A DNA stretch of 64,000 nt from positions 186,001 to 250,000 of the forward strand of contig CALVBT010000001.1 in the NCBI GenBank assembly GCA_944325885.1, written 5' to 3'. Below, piece after piece: positions 26,136-35,000 of the stretch. This DNA is from Candidatus Gastranaerophilales bacterium. Lineage in GTDB: Bacteria; Cyanobacteriota; Vampirovibrionia; Gastranaerophilales; Gastranaerophilaceae. The notes under the pieces are model-generated. The model saw only the letters and a list, made by a program, of their open reading frames with translations. It ran no database searches and was not told the origin of the DNA. The stretch's first letter is position 1, and every line of letters begins with the position of its first letter. The translations under genes were made by a program, and so were the position numbers.

Positions 26136-26948
26136 ATGGACAAAACAATTGGATTTATTGGCGCAGGCAAAATGGCTACGGCTATTATAAAGGGGCTTTT
26201 GAGTTCGGGTCTGTTCGACAAAGACCACATTATTGCATCTGAGCCGAATAAGGATTATGCCCACAAAATAGAAAAAGAACTCGGCATCAAAATGGTGCAT
26301 AACAACAGAGAAGCAGCTGCAGAAGCTGATATTATCCTGCTTGCCGTAAAACCGTTTGTTGTAAAAGAGGTGCTGACAGAAATCGAGGACAGAATCGATG
26401 ATACAAAATTGATTGTGACTATTGCTGCCGGTATTTCTTCAAAAAAGGTAGAAGATGTTCTTGAAAAAACAGCCCGTGTAGTAAAAGTTATGCCGAACAC
26501 ACCTGCTCTGCTGGGTGTTGGTATGAGTGCCGTTTGTAAAGGCGATCACGCTAGTGACGAGGATTTTGATGAAGTTGTTAAAATCTTTGAAAGTGTAGGA
26601 AAAGTTGTAAAAGTTAAAGAACAGGAAATTGATGCTATCACAGGGGTGAGCGGTTCAGGCCCTGCTTTTTATTACTACATTATCGATGAAATAGCAAAAG
26701 CAGGCGAAAAACTCGGACTTGATTACAATATGGCTCTGGAGCTTTCTGCTCAGACCGCACTGGGTGCTGCAAAAATGATTCTTGAGTCAGGTGTTGAGCC
26801 TTCACAGCTTATTACAAATGTTACCACACCCGGAGGAACTACAGCTGAAGGGAATAAAGTTTTGCAAGAAAGTAATATATCAGAAATACTTTTTGAAACT
26901 GTTAAAAAAACAGCGGAAAAATCAGCCCTAATGGGTAAGCAATTGTAG
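26136..26948 (+). CDS. proC: Pyrroline-5-carboxylate reductase
   Basis: 270 residues. The Rossmann loop 'IGFIGAGKMATAIIKGL' starts the protein. 'VKVMPNTPALLGVGMSAVC' and the C-terminal dimerisation signature 'VTTPGGTTAEGNKVL' are characteristic of ProC, which makes proline from pyrroline-5-carboxylate. An AAAGG site precedes the ATG. It is divergent from rpmH and followed closely by the GT8 gene (17-base gap). Confidence 0.96.
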   Translation: MDKTIGFIGAGKMATAIIKGLLSSGLFDKDHIIASEPNKDYAHKIEKELGIKMVHNNREAAAEADIILLAVKPFVVKEVLTEIEDRIDDTKLIVTIAAGISSKKVEDVLEKTARVVKVMPNTPALLGVGMSAVCKGDHASDEDFDEVVKIFESVGKVVKVKEQEIDAITGVSGSGPAFYYYIIDEIAKAGEKLGLDYNMALELSAQTALGAAKMILESGVEPSQLITNVTTPGGTTAEGNKVLQESNISEILFETVKKTAEKSALMGKQL

Positions 26949-26965
26949 GAAATAGGTATTTTGTA

Positions 26966-27883
26966 ATGAGAATTAATATTTGTATATCTGCAGATGAAAA
27001 TTATGCTGAATATCTTTGTGTAGCAATGGCATCTGTTTTAAAAAATGCAAATGATTCGGATGAACTGCATTTTTATATACTTGATGGCGGAATTAATAAG
27101 TATCAAAAGCAATGTATTTGTAATTTAAACAAAATAAAATCTTTTGATATAAAATTTTTTAACCTTGTTGATTCGGTATATACAAAGTTTCCTCCTATGG
27201 GACATATAACATCTAGTTCATATTTTAGATATGCGATGGGTGAATTGTTTTCTGATATTGACAAAATTATTTATATTGATTGCGATGTTCTTGTTGTATC
27301 AAGTTTGGCTGAATTATATACAATAAATATTGATGATTATTATATGGCTGGTGTTGAGGATGTAGGTTATGTGTGTCATAGAAAAACTGAACCTAAATTT
27401 CGTTATAAAGATATTCCTTACATAAATTCAGGTGTGCTGCTGGCAAATCTTGATTTGTGGAGAAAAAACAATTTAAAAGACGCATTAATTAAATATACAT
27501 TTGAAAATGCTGATAGTTTAGCGTGTGTAGATCAAGATGTAATAAATGCAGTTTGTCATAATAAAATATTACAGATAGATTACAAGTGGAATGTTCAGGA
27601 TTCGTTCTACCGGTATGACGATGAGCCGGCTGATAATATTAATAAAGATAAGATAATAGAGGCATCCAGAAAACCTGTAATTATACATTTTACCGGTCCT
27701 AGAAAACCTTGGAACTATAAACTCGATGCTCATCCTAAGGCTCATTTGTATTTAAAATATCTTAAATTAACTGATTTTAAGGACAGTTATAAACAGCTTG
27801 CTTTAAAAGCTTTCATGCGGTTTTTAGCTTATGCTTTTATTAATCCTTCAATTGCAAAGAAAAATGTTGCTTCATTTTTTTAA
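26966..27883 (+). CDS. Glycosyltransferase family 8
   Basis: 305 residues, GT-A fold. It begins with 'INICISADENYAEYL', has the DxD metal/nucleotide-sugar motif D105-C-D107 in 'IIYIDCDVLVV', and the later 'YINSGVLLANLDLWR' and 'IIHFTGPRKPW' motifs of LPS galactosyl/glucosyltransferases. It would add a hexose to an envelope glycan. It is more AT-rich in codon choice than proC next to it, which may indicate a different history, as is common for surface-glycan genes. A weak hairpin terminator follows. Confidence 0.92.
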   Translation: MRINICISADENYAEYLCVAMASVLKNANDSDELHFYILDGGINKYQKQCICNLNKIKSFDIKFFNLVDSVYTKFPPMGHITSSSYFRYAMGELFSDIDKIIYIDCDVLVVSSLAELYTINIDDYYMAGVEDVGYVCHRKTEPKFRYKDIPYINSGVLLANLDLWRKNNLKDALIKYTFENADSLACVDQDVINAVCHNKILQIDYKWNVQDSFYRYDDEPADNINKDKIIEASRKPVIIHFTGPRKPWNYKLDAHPKAHLYLKYLKLTDFKDSYKQLALKAFMRFLAYAFINPSIAKKNVASFF

Positions 27884-27984
27884 GCTGTAAAAATTTTTTG
27901 TATATTATTCTTAAGTTTATGCTAAGTGAATTAATTAACCTGTTCGGGTATTAAAACTTTTCTTTGTACAATTTATCTTTAAAT

Positions 27985-28006
27985 AAGCCTATAGGCTTTG
28001 TTTTTT
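27985..28006 (+). terminator. Short hairpin and T-run after the GT8 gene
   Basis: A 5-base stem AAGCC/GGCTT around TATA (27985-27998), then a T-rich run. The stem is short, so termination may be partial. Confidence 0.45.
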
Positions 28007-28035
28007 ATGAAAAAGATAATAAAGAAAGGTAAAAA

Positions 28036-29343
28036 ATGACTTTAAATCCATTAAAAGAAAAGGGTATTCCTGTAGAAAAACAGCTGCGCAGCTGGCATGA
28101 AATCGCAAGAAAACCTTTTAATAAAACAGAAATAGACTGCTATTCAAGAACCAGACAAATTTTGATGAACGGTATCGAAGTAGAGGCCTGGAATTTTAAA
28201 CATAATTTTTCAAGAAACTGTACTGATACAGAGGTAAATAAATTTATTGCCCAAACAAGACGTATAGAAGATATGCAGCAAACTACCGTAAACTGGCTTA
28301 CACCTGCAGACCAGTCGGTTCTGGAAACAACCCTCGGGTATGAGCAGGTAGCAGTTGATTTGACAGCATGGATGGCTCAAAATGAGCCTGACCCTTATGT
28401 AAAAGAAACTTTTGACTTCGGGCTTTTAGAGGACTTTGACCATCTGTACAGATACAGCCAGTGGGCATATTTTGAACATGGTATTAGTCCTAACGACATT
28501 GTTCAGGGACAAACAGATATTATGCTCAGCCGTCCTACCCAAAATCACCACAACGATAACCGCCTAAGGCTCAGAAAACCTTATGACAAAGCTGCTGCTG
28601 CCCCGCAAACAAAGGTTAATATTTACACCCTTGTTGCAGGTGAACAGCAGACGCACAATTATTATGCCGAACACGGCATGGAATACGGAAATCAGTGTAT
28701 CAGAGAAACTTATGCAGAAATTAAAGACGTTGAAGAAGAACACGTTTCCATGTACGAATCTTTGATAGACCCGACGGAATCATGGTTTGAAAAATTGCTT
28801 TTACACGAATTTGTCGAGGTTTGTACATATTACAACTGTATGGTTGATGAAGAAAACGAACGCCTCAAAAAAATCTGGCAAATGTTTATGGAGTACGAAA
28901 TCGGGCATTTGCAAATTGCTGCGGAGCTGTTTAAAAAACATGAAAAACGTGACCCCGAAGAGGTAATAGGTACGCAAATCGTTCTGCCATGCAGATTTGT
29001 GTCCCAAAAGCCTTATGTAACAAATATCCTTGAAAATGAAATACACAAACGTCTGGATACAGAAATGGGCTATACAACTATAGACAAACTCCCTGAAAAT
29101 TGGCCTAGTTATGATGTTCAGAAAAAAGTCGGAGAAGAAGGCTCACCTACAGAAATGGTTATACAGGTGATGGCTGCTGCAAAGGGCAGAGATCTTGTTG
29201 TTGCTGATAAAAAATTGAAGAAAAAAGAAGCTGAACTTCTGCAAAAAGGGCTTGAACCAGAGGCTCAGGCTCCGGACACCGTGAGCGTCGAACAAATGAC
29301 AGAAATGATGGCAGAAGAAGAAATAGAACACGAATGTGACTAA
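28036..29343 (+). CDS. Ferritin-like helical protein, probable diiron centre (435 residues)
   Basis: No named family recognised. The first 310 residues are helical with three units of an acidic helix followed by an (E/D)xxH helix: 'LETTLGYEQVAV' with 'LLEDFDHLYRY'; 'LVAGEQQTHNYYAEHG' with 'DVEEEHVSMYESL'; 'LLLHEFVEVCTYYN' with 'MEYEIGHLQIAAEL'. The last two pairs give the E ... ExxH, E ... ExxH ligand set of a ferritin-like/rubrerythrin four-helix bundle. The C-terminus is a Lys/Glu-rich charged tail. No CxxC rubredoxin domain and no signal peptide. AAAGG ribosome-binding site. An oxidative-stress or iron role is an inference from ligands. Confidence 0.7.
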   Translation: MTLNPLKEKGIPVEKQLRSWHEIARKPFNKTEIDCYSRTRQILMNGIEVEAWNFKHNFSRNCTDTEVNKFIAQTRRIEDMQQTTVNWLTPADQSVLETTLGYEQVAVDLTAWMAQNEPDPYVKETFDFGLLEDFDHLYRYSQWAYFEHGISPNDIVQGQTDIMLSRPTQNHHNDNRLRLRKPYDKAAAAPQTKVNIYTLVAGEQQTHNYYAEHGMEYGNQCIRETYAEIKDVEEEHVSMYESLIDPTESWFEKLLLHEFVEVCTYYNCMVDEENERLKKIWQMFMEYEIGHLQIAAELFKKHEKRDPEEVIGTQIVLPCRFVSQKPYVTNILENEIHKRLDTEMGYTTIDKLPENWPSYDVQKKVGEEGSPTEMVIQVMAAAKGRDLVVADKKLKKKEAELLQKGLEPEAQAPDTVSVEQMTEMMAEEEIEHECD

Positions 29344-29395
29344 ACATTTGCCTGTTTAGCGTATAGATGTAGTGGTATAGGGGGCTTGTTTGAGT

Positions 29396-29962
29396 TTATC
29401 TTCCGATAATCTCTTCAAGCTCTCTTTTGTTCTTTTTAAAGTTTATTTTCTTTGCCTGTTTGTCCAGTGTTTCGTTCTGTGTTTCCAGTGTTTTTATATA
29501 TGCGGATTTGTTTTGTTCGGAGAAGTTTTTTATTATGTATTCTTCTATATCTTCAGCAAATACAGCTTCTTTTACCGTGTCCTTATACTCTGATAGCAGA
29601 ATTTTTTTGATTAGCATAGATTTTATAAGAATTTCCGGCTCAATATTCTGTTTGTTTTCTGTTTTTTTGTAGTATCTTTTTAAAATTGTTAGAGGCTGTT
29701 TTATGGAAATCGGCTTGTTTATAGCATTCAGGTTGTTTTTGTGAGCTTTTAATAAAATATCCAAATCTTCCTGTAACAGCTTAAAGCAATCCGAATCATT
29801 CTTTTGTTTGAAACAAACAGTATTTACCTCATTATATCTGCTGTTATCTATATGCAGAGCCTTTTTGTTCAAAGCTATTTTTACATTGTACAAAAGAGGC
29901 GGAACAGAAAGGATAAATAGTATTATTAATATTGTAAAAATTTTTTTTTGAGTAATTTTCAT
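29396..29962 (-). CDS. Unknown membrane-anchored protein (188 residues)
   Basis: I do not recognise it. One N-terminal hydrophobic segment (about residues 8-28, 'IFTILIILFILSVPPLLYNV') is a signal anchor; the rest is a Lys/Glu/Asn-rich, mostly helical extracytoplasmic domain ending 'KNKRELEEIIGR'. Two cysteines (in 'VCFKQKNDSDCF') could form a disulfide. The ribosome-binding site is weak. It lies convergent with the ferritin-like gene (52-base gap) and divergent from the small gene at 30067. Confidence 0.65.
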   Translation of the reverse strand: MKITQKKIFTILIILFILSVPPLLYNVKIALNKKALHIDNSRYNEVNTVCFKQKNDSDCFKLLQEDLDILLKAHKNNLNAINKPISIKQPLTILKRYYKKTENKQNIEPEILIKSMLIKKILLSEYKDTVKEAVFAEDIEEYIIKNFSEQNKSAYIKTLETQNETLDKQAKKINFKKNKRELEEIIGR

Positions 29963-30066
29963 TATTTTTTCTTTGCAGTTATAATTGTGCCATACAAATT
30001 ATATTTTAATACGGCTTTTTGGATTATTTTGCCGTTTGTGTATAAAAATATTAAGGCAGAAAATTT

Positions 30067-30225
30067 ATGGAAAGTAAAGACAAAAATTTTTTCTCTAAAA
30101 AAAAGAAAGCACCTCAAATAAATATAAAAAATATGGGGGTCGATATAGATAAGAATGAGTATAGAGAAATAGTTCTATCTAATTCTGCCAGACCCGAAGC
30201 ATCATTTTATGACAGGTACAGATAA
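30067..30225 (+). CDS. Small unknown protein, 52 residues
   Basis: A short frame starting ATG with AAGG about 10 bases upstream and ending TAA. The product begins MESKDKNFFSKKKK, is basic then acidic, and ends 'SNSARPEASFYDRYR'. It is followed within 3 bases by a strong terminator that would otherwise have no gene to serve on the plus strand, which supports a real transcript. No membrane segment or family resemblance. Confidence 0.6.
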   Translation: MESKDKNFFSKKKKAPQINIKNMGVDIDKNEYREIVLSNSARPEASFYDRYR

Positions 30226-30227
30226 GA

Positions 30228-30259
30228 AAAAGCCCCCTATTTTGATAGAGGGCTTTTTT
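30228..30259. terminator. Bidirectional terminator between the small gene and dnaK
   Basis: A 13-base stem (30228-30240 with 30245-30257, one mismatch), 4-base loop TTTG, with A-run on the left and T-run on the right, suiting both the plus-strand small gene and minus-strand dnaK. Confidence 0.85.
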
Positions 30260-30281
30260 ATTAGGATAAGTGTAGTATTTA

Positions 30282-32129
30282 TTACTCTTTAGTATATTCA
30301 GCATCGATTACATCGTCATCGGAACCATTGCTGTTATTGTCTGATGAACCTGCATTGTCGCTGGAATTATTTGCATTTGCATTTTCTTCCTGCTGAACCT
30401 GAGAATAAGCAGCTTGAGAAATAGCGTACATTGTTTGCTGCAAATCTTCTGACATTTTTTTGATTTCGTCAGCAGGTTTGTTAGTTTTCAATGCTTCTTC
30501 AAGAGCTTTTCTCTGTTCTTCGAGTTTAGACTTGTCAGTATCAGAGATTTTGCCTTCAAAGTCTTTTACTATTCTTTCTGCAGAAGATATCAAGCTGTTT
30601 GCATTGTTTTTGATTTCAGCTTCTTCTTTGTGTTTTCTATCTTCTTCAGCGTTAGCTTCAGCTTCTTTAACCATTCTGTCGATATCAGCTTCAGAAAGGT
30701 TTGAAGAGTTTGTGATAGTGATTTTTTGTTCTTTGTTAGTTGCTTTATCTTTTGCAGAAACGTTTACAATACCGTTAGCATCGATATCAAATGTAACTTC
30801 AATTTGAGGCAGACCTCTCATAGCCGGCGGAATACCGTCGAGTCTGAACATACCTAAAGATTTGTTATCTTTAGCCATAGGTCTTTCACCTTGAAGTACG
30901 TGAACATCAACAGCAGTCTGGTTGTTTTCTGCAGTAGAGAATACCTGTGATTTAGAAACAGGTATTGTAGTGTTTCTGGGAACAAGCGGAGTCATAACGC
31001 CGCCAAGAGTTTCAATACCCAGTGTCAGCGGAGTAACATCCAACAATACAATGTCTTTTACTTCACCTGCCAGTACACCTGCCTGAACAGCAGCACCAAC
31101 TGCAACTACTTCATCAGGGTTAACGGACTGGTTAGGTTCCTTGCCTGTGTATTCTTTTACAAGAGCCTGTACGGCAGGGATACGTGTAGAACCGCCGACC
31201 AGTACCACTTCATCGATGTCGCCTTTTGAAAGACCAGCTTCTTGCAATGCATCAGCTACAGGTTTTTTACATCTTTCAAGAAGGTCGTGTGACAATTCTT
31301 CGAATTTTGCTCTTGTCAACTGCATGTCTAAGTGTTTTGGGCCGTTAGCATCAGCTGTGATGAACGGAAGGTTGATGTTTGTTTCGACAACTGAAGAAAG
31401 TTCGCATTTTGCTTTTTCAGCAGCTTCTTTTAAACGCTGCATAGCCTGTTTGTCGCTTCTTAAATCAATGCCTTCTTGTTTTTTGAATTCTTCTATTAAC
31501 CAGTCCATAATTTTCTGGTCAAAGTCATCACCGCCTAAGTGAGTATCACCTGATGTAGAAAGTACTTCGTGAACACCGTCGCCGATTTCCAGTACAGAAA
31601 CATCGAATGTACCACCGCCAAGGTCGAATACAAGAACTTTTTCGCTTTTTTCTTTTTCAAGACCATAAGCAAGAGCTGCTGCAGTCGGTTCGTTTACGAT
31701 ACGTAAAACATCAAGCCCGGCTATACGACCTGCATCTTTTGTTGCCTGTCTTTGCGCATCGTTAAAATATGCAGGGACAGTAATTACGGCAGAAGTAACT
31801 TTTTCTCCAAGATATGCAGAAGCATCATCAGCAAGTTTTCTCAAAATCATTGCAGAGATTTCTTGAGGAGTGTAGTCTTTGCCGTTTATATTTTTTTTGT
31901 AGTCAGTACCCATTTCTCTTTTGATAGAAATGATTGTTTTGTCAGGGTTAAGAATTGCCTGACGTTTTGCCAGCTGACCTACCAGCTTTTCACCTGTTTT
32001 TGAAAATCCCACAATAGAAGGGGTTGTACGTGAACCCTCAGCATTTGCAATAACAGTCGGTTTGCCGCCTTCCATTACTGCTACTACGGAGTTTGTTGTA
32101 CCTAAGTCGATACCAATCGTTTTTGCCAT
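30282..32129 (-). CDS. dnaK: Chaperone DnaK (Hsp70)
   Basis: 615 residues. The N-terminal ATPase domain has '[18 protein letters not shown]', '[20 protein letters not shown]' and '[14 protein letters not shown]'. The substrate-binding domain contains '[16 protein letters not shown]', and the C-terminus ends in an Asn/Ser/Asp-rich linker and an EEVD-like acidic tail ('[12 protein letters not shown]'). It is an ATP-driven folding chaperone. GGAGAG ribosome-binding site. grpE, dnaJ and hrcA are not adjacent, and no CIRCE inverted repeat is visible upstream, so heat control must use something else. Confidence 0.98.
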   Translation of the reverse strand: MAKTIGIDLGTTNSVVAVMEGGKPTVIANAEGSRTTPSIVGFSKTGEKLVGQLAKRQAILNPDKTIISIKREMGTDYKKNINGKDYTPQEISAMILRKLADDASAYLGEKVTSAVITVPAYFNDAQRQATKDAGRIAGLDVLRIVNEPTAAALAYGLEKEKSEKVLVFDLGGGTFDVSVLEIGDGVHEVLSTSGDTHLGGDDFDQKIMDWLIEEFKKQEGIDLRSDKQAMQRLKEAAEKAKCELSSVVETNINLPFITADANGPKHLDMQLTRAKFEELSHDLLERCKKPVADALQEAGLSKGDIDEVVLVGGSTRIPAVQALVKEYTGKEPNQSVNPDEVVAVGAAVQAGVLAGEVKDIVLLDVTPLTLGIETLGGVMTPLVPRNTTIPVSKSQVFSTAENNQTAVDVHVLQGERPMAKDNKSLGMFRLDGIPPAMRGLPQIEVTFDIDANGIVNVSAKDKATNKEQKITITNSSNLSEADIDRMVKEAEANAEEDRKHKEEAEIKNNANSLISSAERIVKDFEGKISDTDKSKLEEQRKALEEALKTNKPADEIKKMSEDLQQTMYAISQAAYSQVQQEENANANNSSDNAGSSDNNSNGSDDDVIDAEYTKE

Positions 32130-32247
32130 AGTTTTATCTCTCCTTTGAATTGATTTAATTCATCTTAACTATTTACCTATTTTATAACATCGTTTTCAAA
32201 CAAAAATTAAAAAATAAACAAAAAATTAATATTTGGAGCATGGCAGA

Positions 32248-32278
32248 AAAAAAGCACCAATTTTGTTGGTGCTTTTTT
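32248..32278 (-). terminator. Terminator after speD
   Basis: A perfect 13-base stem (32248-32260 with 32266-32278) and 5-base loop, with A and T runs on the two sides. It lies between the speD stop (minus strand) and the dnaK promoter region. Confidence 0.88.
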
Positions 32279-32301
32279 ATTATTTTTATTTTTTATTTTA
32301 A

Positions 32302-32748
32302 TTAAAACTGAGCTGCTATCTCAAAAGGAGTTTCTGAAACATGAGAAGCTGCATCAATTTTTCCTCTTTTTAATTCAGAGAAAGATGCTTTTGTAGAGTG
32401 GAAAGCGTTTTTCAAAAATTCGTAAGCAACTTTAGGGTCGCATTTGTCACCGCAGGTGAACAAATCTACAGCTGCATAGCCGAGTTCCGGCCAAGTGTGG
32501 ATAGCCAGATGACTTTCCGAAATAATAACTACACCGCTCACTCCGTGCGGACTAAACATATGAAAACATTTTTGTACAATTGTTGCACCACACTCGAGTG
32601 CTGCATCAATCATAAGACTCTCAACTTTTTGTGCATTGTTCAAAATATTGGGATCACATTCAAAAAATTCAGCCAAAACGTGCTGTCCAAGATACTTTGC
32701 ATTTGTATCAACGTGATAAACGTTAGGGGCTGTCATAGATTTAGTCAA
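32302..32748 (-). CDS. speD: S-adenosylmethionine decarboxylase proenzyme
   Basis: 148 residues from the chosen TTG start. The self-cleavage site is E78-S79 in 'VVIISESHLAIHTWPE'; Ser79 becomes the pyruvoyl cofactor. The catalytic His/Cys region continues 'AAVDLFTCGDKCDP'. It makes the aminopropyl donor for spermidine. Start choice: GGAG ends 9 bases before the TTG (32746-32748), whereas the in-frame ATG (32734-32736) is about 21 bases away. An out-of-frame ATG-AAT-TGA mini-frame sits between GGAG and the TTG. speE is not in the window; mtnP, which recycles the by-product methylthioadenosine, is at 37166. Confidence 0.94.
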   Translation of the reverse strand: MTKSMTAPNVYHVDTNAKYLGQHVLAEFFECDPNILNNAQKVESLMIDAALECGATIVQKCFHMFSPHGVSGVVIISESHLAIHTWPELGYAAVDLFTCGDKCDPKVAYEFLKNAFHSTKASFSELKRGKIDAASHVSETPFEIAAQF

Positions 32749-32944
32749 TTCATTTATCTCCTTTTCTTTTGTACTGTTACCAGTGTAATTGTTACAATTA
32801 AAAATATATTACTATAAAAATTTAAAAAAATTAATTTTTGCGAGTTTTTGTATTATATCTTAAAATTTCTAAATATTATAGATTACAATTTGCTTTTTGT
32901 TTATTATACAAATAGACGAATCCTTTTTATTACAGGTGTTTTAT

Positions 32945-33658
32945 ATGAGCAAAATTCTGGTAGTTGACGATGACGAAGCAATCAATGAACTTATAAAAAT
33001 AAATCTTGAACTGTTCGGTTGCGATGTGATTTGTGCTTTTGACGGTATTCAAGGGTTTACTCTTGCAAAACAGGAGCTTCCTGATTTGATTATTCTTGAT
33101 GTCATGATGCCTGATGTTGACGGCTATACAGTAGCAAAAAGAGTGCGTGAAAACGAAAGCACAAAAAATATTCCCATATTGATGCTCACAGCAATGGGGC
33201 AGCTTGAGGATAAGGTGAAGGGGTTTGATATAGGTGTTGATGATTATCTTGTAAAACCCTTTGAAATGGAAGAGCTAAAGGTTCGTGTCAGAGCTTTGCT
33301 AAAACGTGTCAGCGCAATACCTGAATCTCTTGCAACAAAAGAAATCCTTACAGCCGGTGATATTACCTTGCTGCCGGAAACTTACAGCGTGAAAATTAAA
33401 GACAAAATAGCAAAGCTTACTCCGATAGAGTTTGATATTTTGAATCTTCTTGTACAAAACCATGACTGTATGGTTTCTTCATCAAAGCTTTTGCAAGATA
33501 TATGGGGGTATGCTCCGGGTGATGATGTCGAAACAATAAGAGTGCATATCAGACATTTGAGAACAAAAATAAAAAAAATTTCTGACGGTAAAGAGTATAT
33601 AGAAACTATTTATGGCGGCGGTTACAGACTTTTGCCGGAGGGCAAACCTGCAAAGTAA
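32945..33658 (+). CDS. OmpR/PhoB-family response regulator
   Basis: 237 residues. The receiver domain (1-120) has acidic residues D8-D10, phospho-acceptor D52 ('LIILDVMMPD'), T82 and K104 ('LVKPF'). A winged-helix DNA-binding domain follows (about 140-232: 'KLTPIEFDILNLLVQNHD', then 'DDVETIRVHIRHLRTKIKKI'). The open frame runs 16 codons further upstream, but the ATG at 32945 with AGGTG starts the receiver correctly. No kinase gene is adjacent, so it is an orphan regulator. Cyanobacterial RpaB-like regulators have the same layout, but I cannot assign orthology. Confidence 0.92.
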   Translation: MSKILVVDDDEAINELIKINLELFGCDVICAFDGIQGFTLAKQELPDLIILDVMMPDVDGYTVAKRVRENESTKNIPILMLTAMGQLEDKVKGFDIGVDDYLVKPFEMEELKVRVRALLKRVSAIPESLATKEILTAGDITLLPETYSVKIKDKIAKLTPIEFDILNLLVQNHDCMVSSSKLLQDIWGYAPGDDVETIRVHIRHLRTKIKKISDGKEYIETIYGGGYRLLPEGKPAK

Positions 33659-33716
33659 TCCTTTTTTATAAACTCCGGTATGATTGATTAAATTTTGATT
33701 AAGAAGTTTAATATTA

Positions 33717-35000
33717 ATGACTGCTATGTATAAGAAAATATTTTTTAAAGTTGTATATATTATTATCATTTTTGTAATAAGCCTTGGCTTGTACAATTTT
33801 TTGGCTTCTCAAAATGCTTCTAAAGGGGCAAAACAGCCTGATTTTGATAATGCATATCTTATCAACAAGCAGTCTACTGACCCGAAGAGATTGTTTTTGA
33901 AAACATGGAGAATCGTAAAAACAAAATATTATGACCCGACCTTGAACGGGCAGGACTGGTCAAGATGGAATAAAAGATATGTTGACCAGATAAAAACAAA
34001 AGACGATGCCTATGTTGCAATAAATTCCATGCTCGCAAGTCTGGATGACCCGTATTCAAAATTTTTGAGTCAGGAAGAATACGCAGAGCAAACAACAAAT
34101 ATAGATGCAAAAATTGTTGGCATCGGTGTAAATATCATGTCGCTTGCCGGAAAAATTATTATAGTGAGCGTGGTAGAAGGTACACCGGCCTATGCTGCAG
34201 GTATAAAAGCGGGCGATATTATTCTAAAAGTTGAAAAGACCGATGTGAGCGGCAAAACAATCAGTGATGTTGCTTCTTTAATTAGAGGTGAGATGGGTAC
34301 CTCTGTAAATTTGCTGCTGCTTCGTGACAAGAAAAAACTATACAAGACAATAAAAAGAGATGAAATAAAAATAAAAAATATAAAAGCCTCAATAATAGAT
34401 AAAAATATCGGTTATATACAGATTGTCAGCTTTTTAAGCTCTGATATGACAAAGGAGTTTGTTGACGCATTGAACAAAACCCAGAATTGTCCGGGGCTTA
34501 TTATTGATTTGCGAGGCAATACAGGCGGTTTGATGCCTAATGCAGTTGTTATTGCGGATATGTTCCTTACTCAGGGGCATATAGTGAGCGTTGTTGACCG
34601 TGACAGACAAAAGTCTGATATTGATGCTCAGTCAAAGCCTTATGCAATTAACAAACCTCTTGTTATCCTTATAGACGAAGGTACTGCGAGTGCTTCGGAA
34701 ATCTTAAGCGGTGCGCTCAAGGACAATCAAAAGGCAATTCTTGTTGGAGAACGTACTTTTGGTAAAGGTATGATTCAAAAAATTTACCCTCTGCCAAATC
34801 AAACAGGCATGAACCTTACAATAGCAAAATACCTTACTCCCAAAGGTACAGATATTAATAAAAAAGGAATTACGCCTGATTATGAGGTTGATTATACACA
34901 GCAGGACTTTTTAAACGATAGAGATCCTCAGATGGATGAGGCTAAAAAAATTATCAAAAAACTTATTGAAAACCAGAACCAAATTGCTAAAGCAGGTTAG
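33717..35000 (+). CDS. ctpA: C-terminal processing peptidase (S41, CtpA/Prc type)
   Basis: 427 residues. A membrane anchor at about 8-27 is followed by the 'RLFLKTWRIVKTKYYDP' domain, a PDZ domain ('GIGVNIMSLAGKIIIVSVVE' and 'GIKAGDIILKVEKTDV') and the serine protease core. The catalytic Ser is in 'DEGTASASEILSGALKDN' and the Lys in 'VGERTFGKGMIQKIYPL'. These periplasmic enzymes trim or degrade tail-specific substrates, often envelope proteins. It is 58 bases after the response regulator. The stop overlaps the obg stop by 4 bases. Confidence 0.94.
   Translation: MTAMYKKIFFKVVYIIIIFVISLGLYNFLASQNASKGAKQPDFDNAYLINKQSTDPKRLFLKTWRIVKTKYYDPTLNGQDWSRWNKRYVDQIKTKDDAYVAINSMLASLDDPYSKFLSQEEYAEQTTNIDAKIVGIGVNIMSLAGKIIIVSVVEGTPAYAAGIKAGDIILKVEKTDVSGKTISDVASLIRGEMGTSVNLLLLRDKKKLYKTIKRDEIKIKNIKASIIDKNIGYIQIVSFLSSDMTKEFVDALNKTQNCPGLIIDLRGNTGGLMPNAVVIADMFLTQGHIVSVVDRDRQKSDIDAQSKPYAINKPLVILIDEGTASASEILSGALKDNQKAILVGERTFGKGMIQKIYPLPNQTGMNLTIAKYLTPKGTDINKKGITPDYEVDYTQQDFLNDRDPQMDEAKKIIKKLIENQNQIAKAG

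Noticed and set aside
26966-27883. GT8 gene as a recently transferred gene because it is AT-richer than neighbours
   Set aside because: The difference was judged by eye only; it lacks flanking mobile elements and sits tightly behind proC, so transfer is not supported here.
32130-32247. Looked for a CIRCE element upstream of dnaK
   Set aside because: No TTAGCACTC-n9-GAGTGCTAA-like inverted repeat is present.
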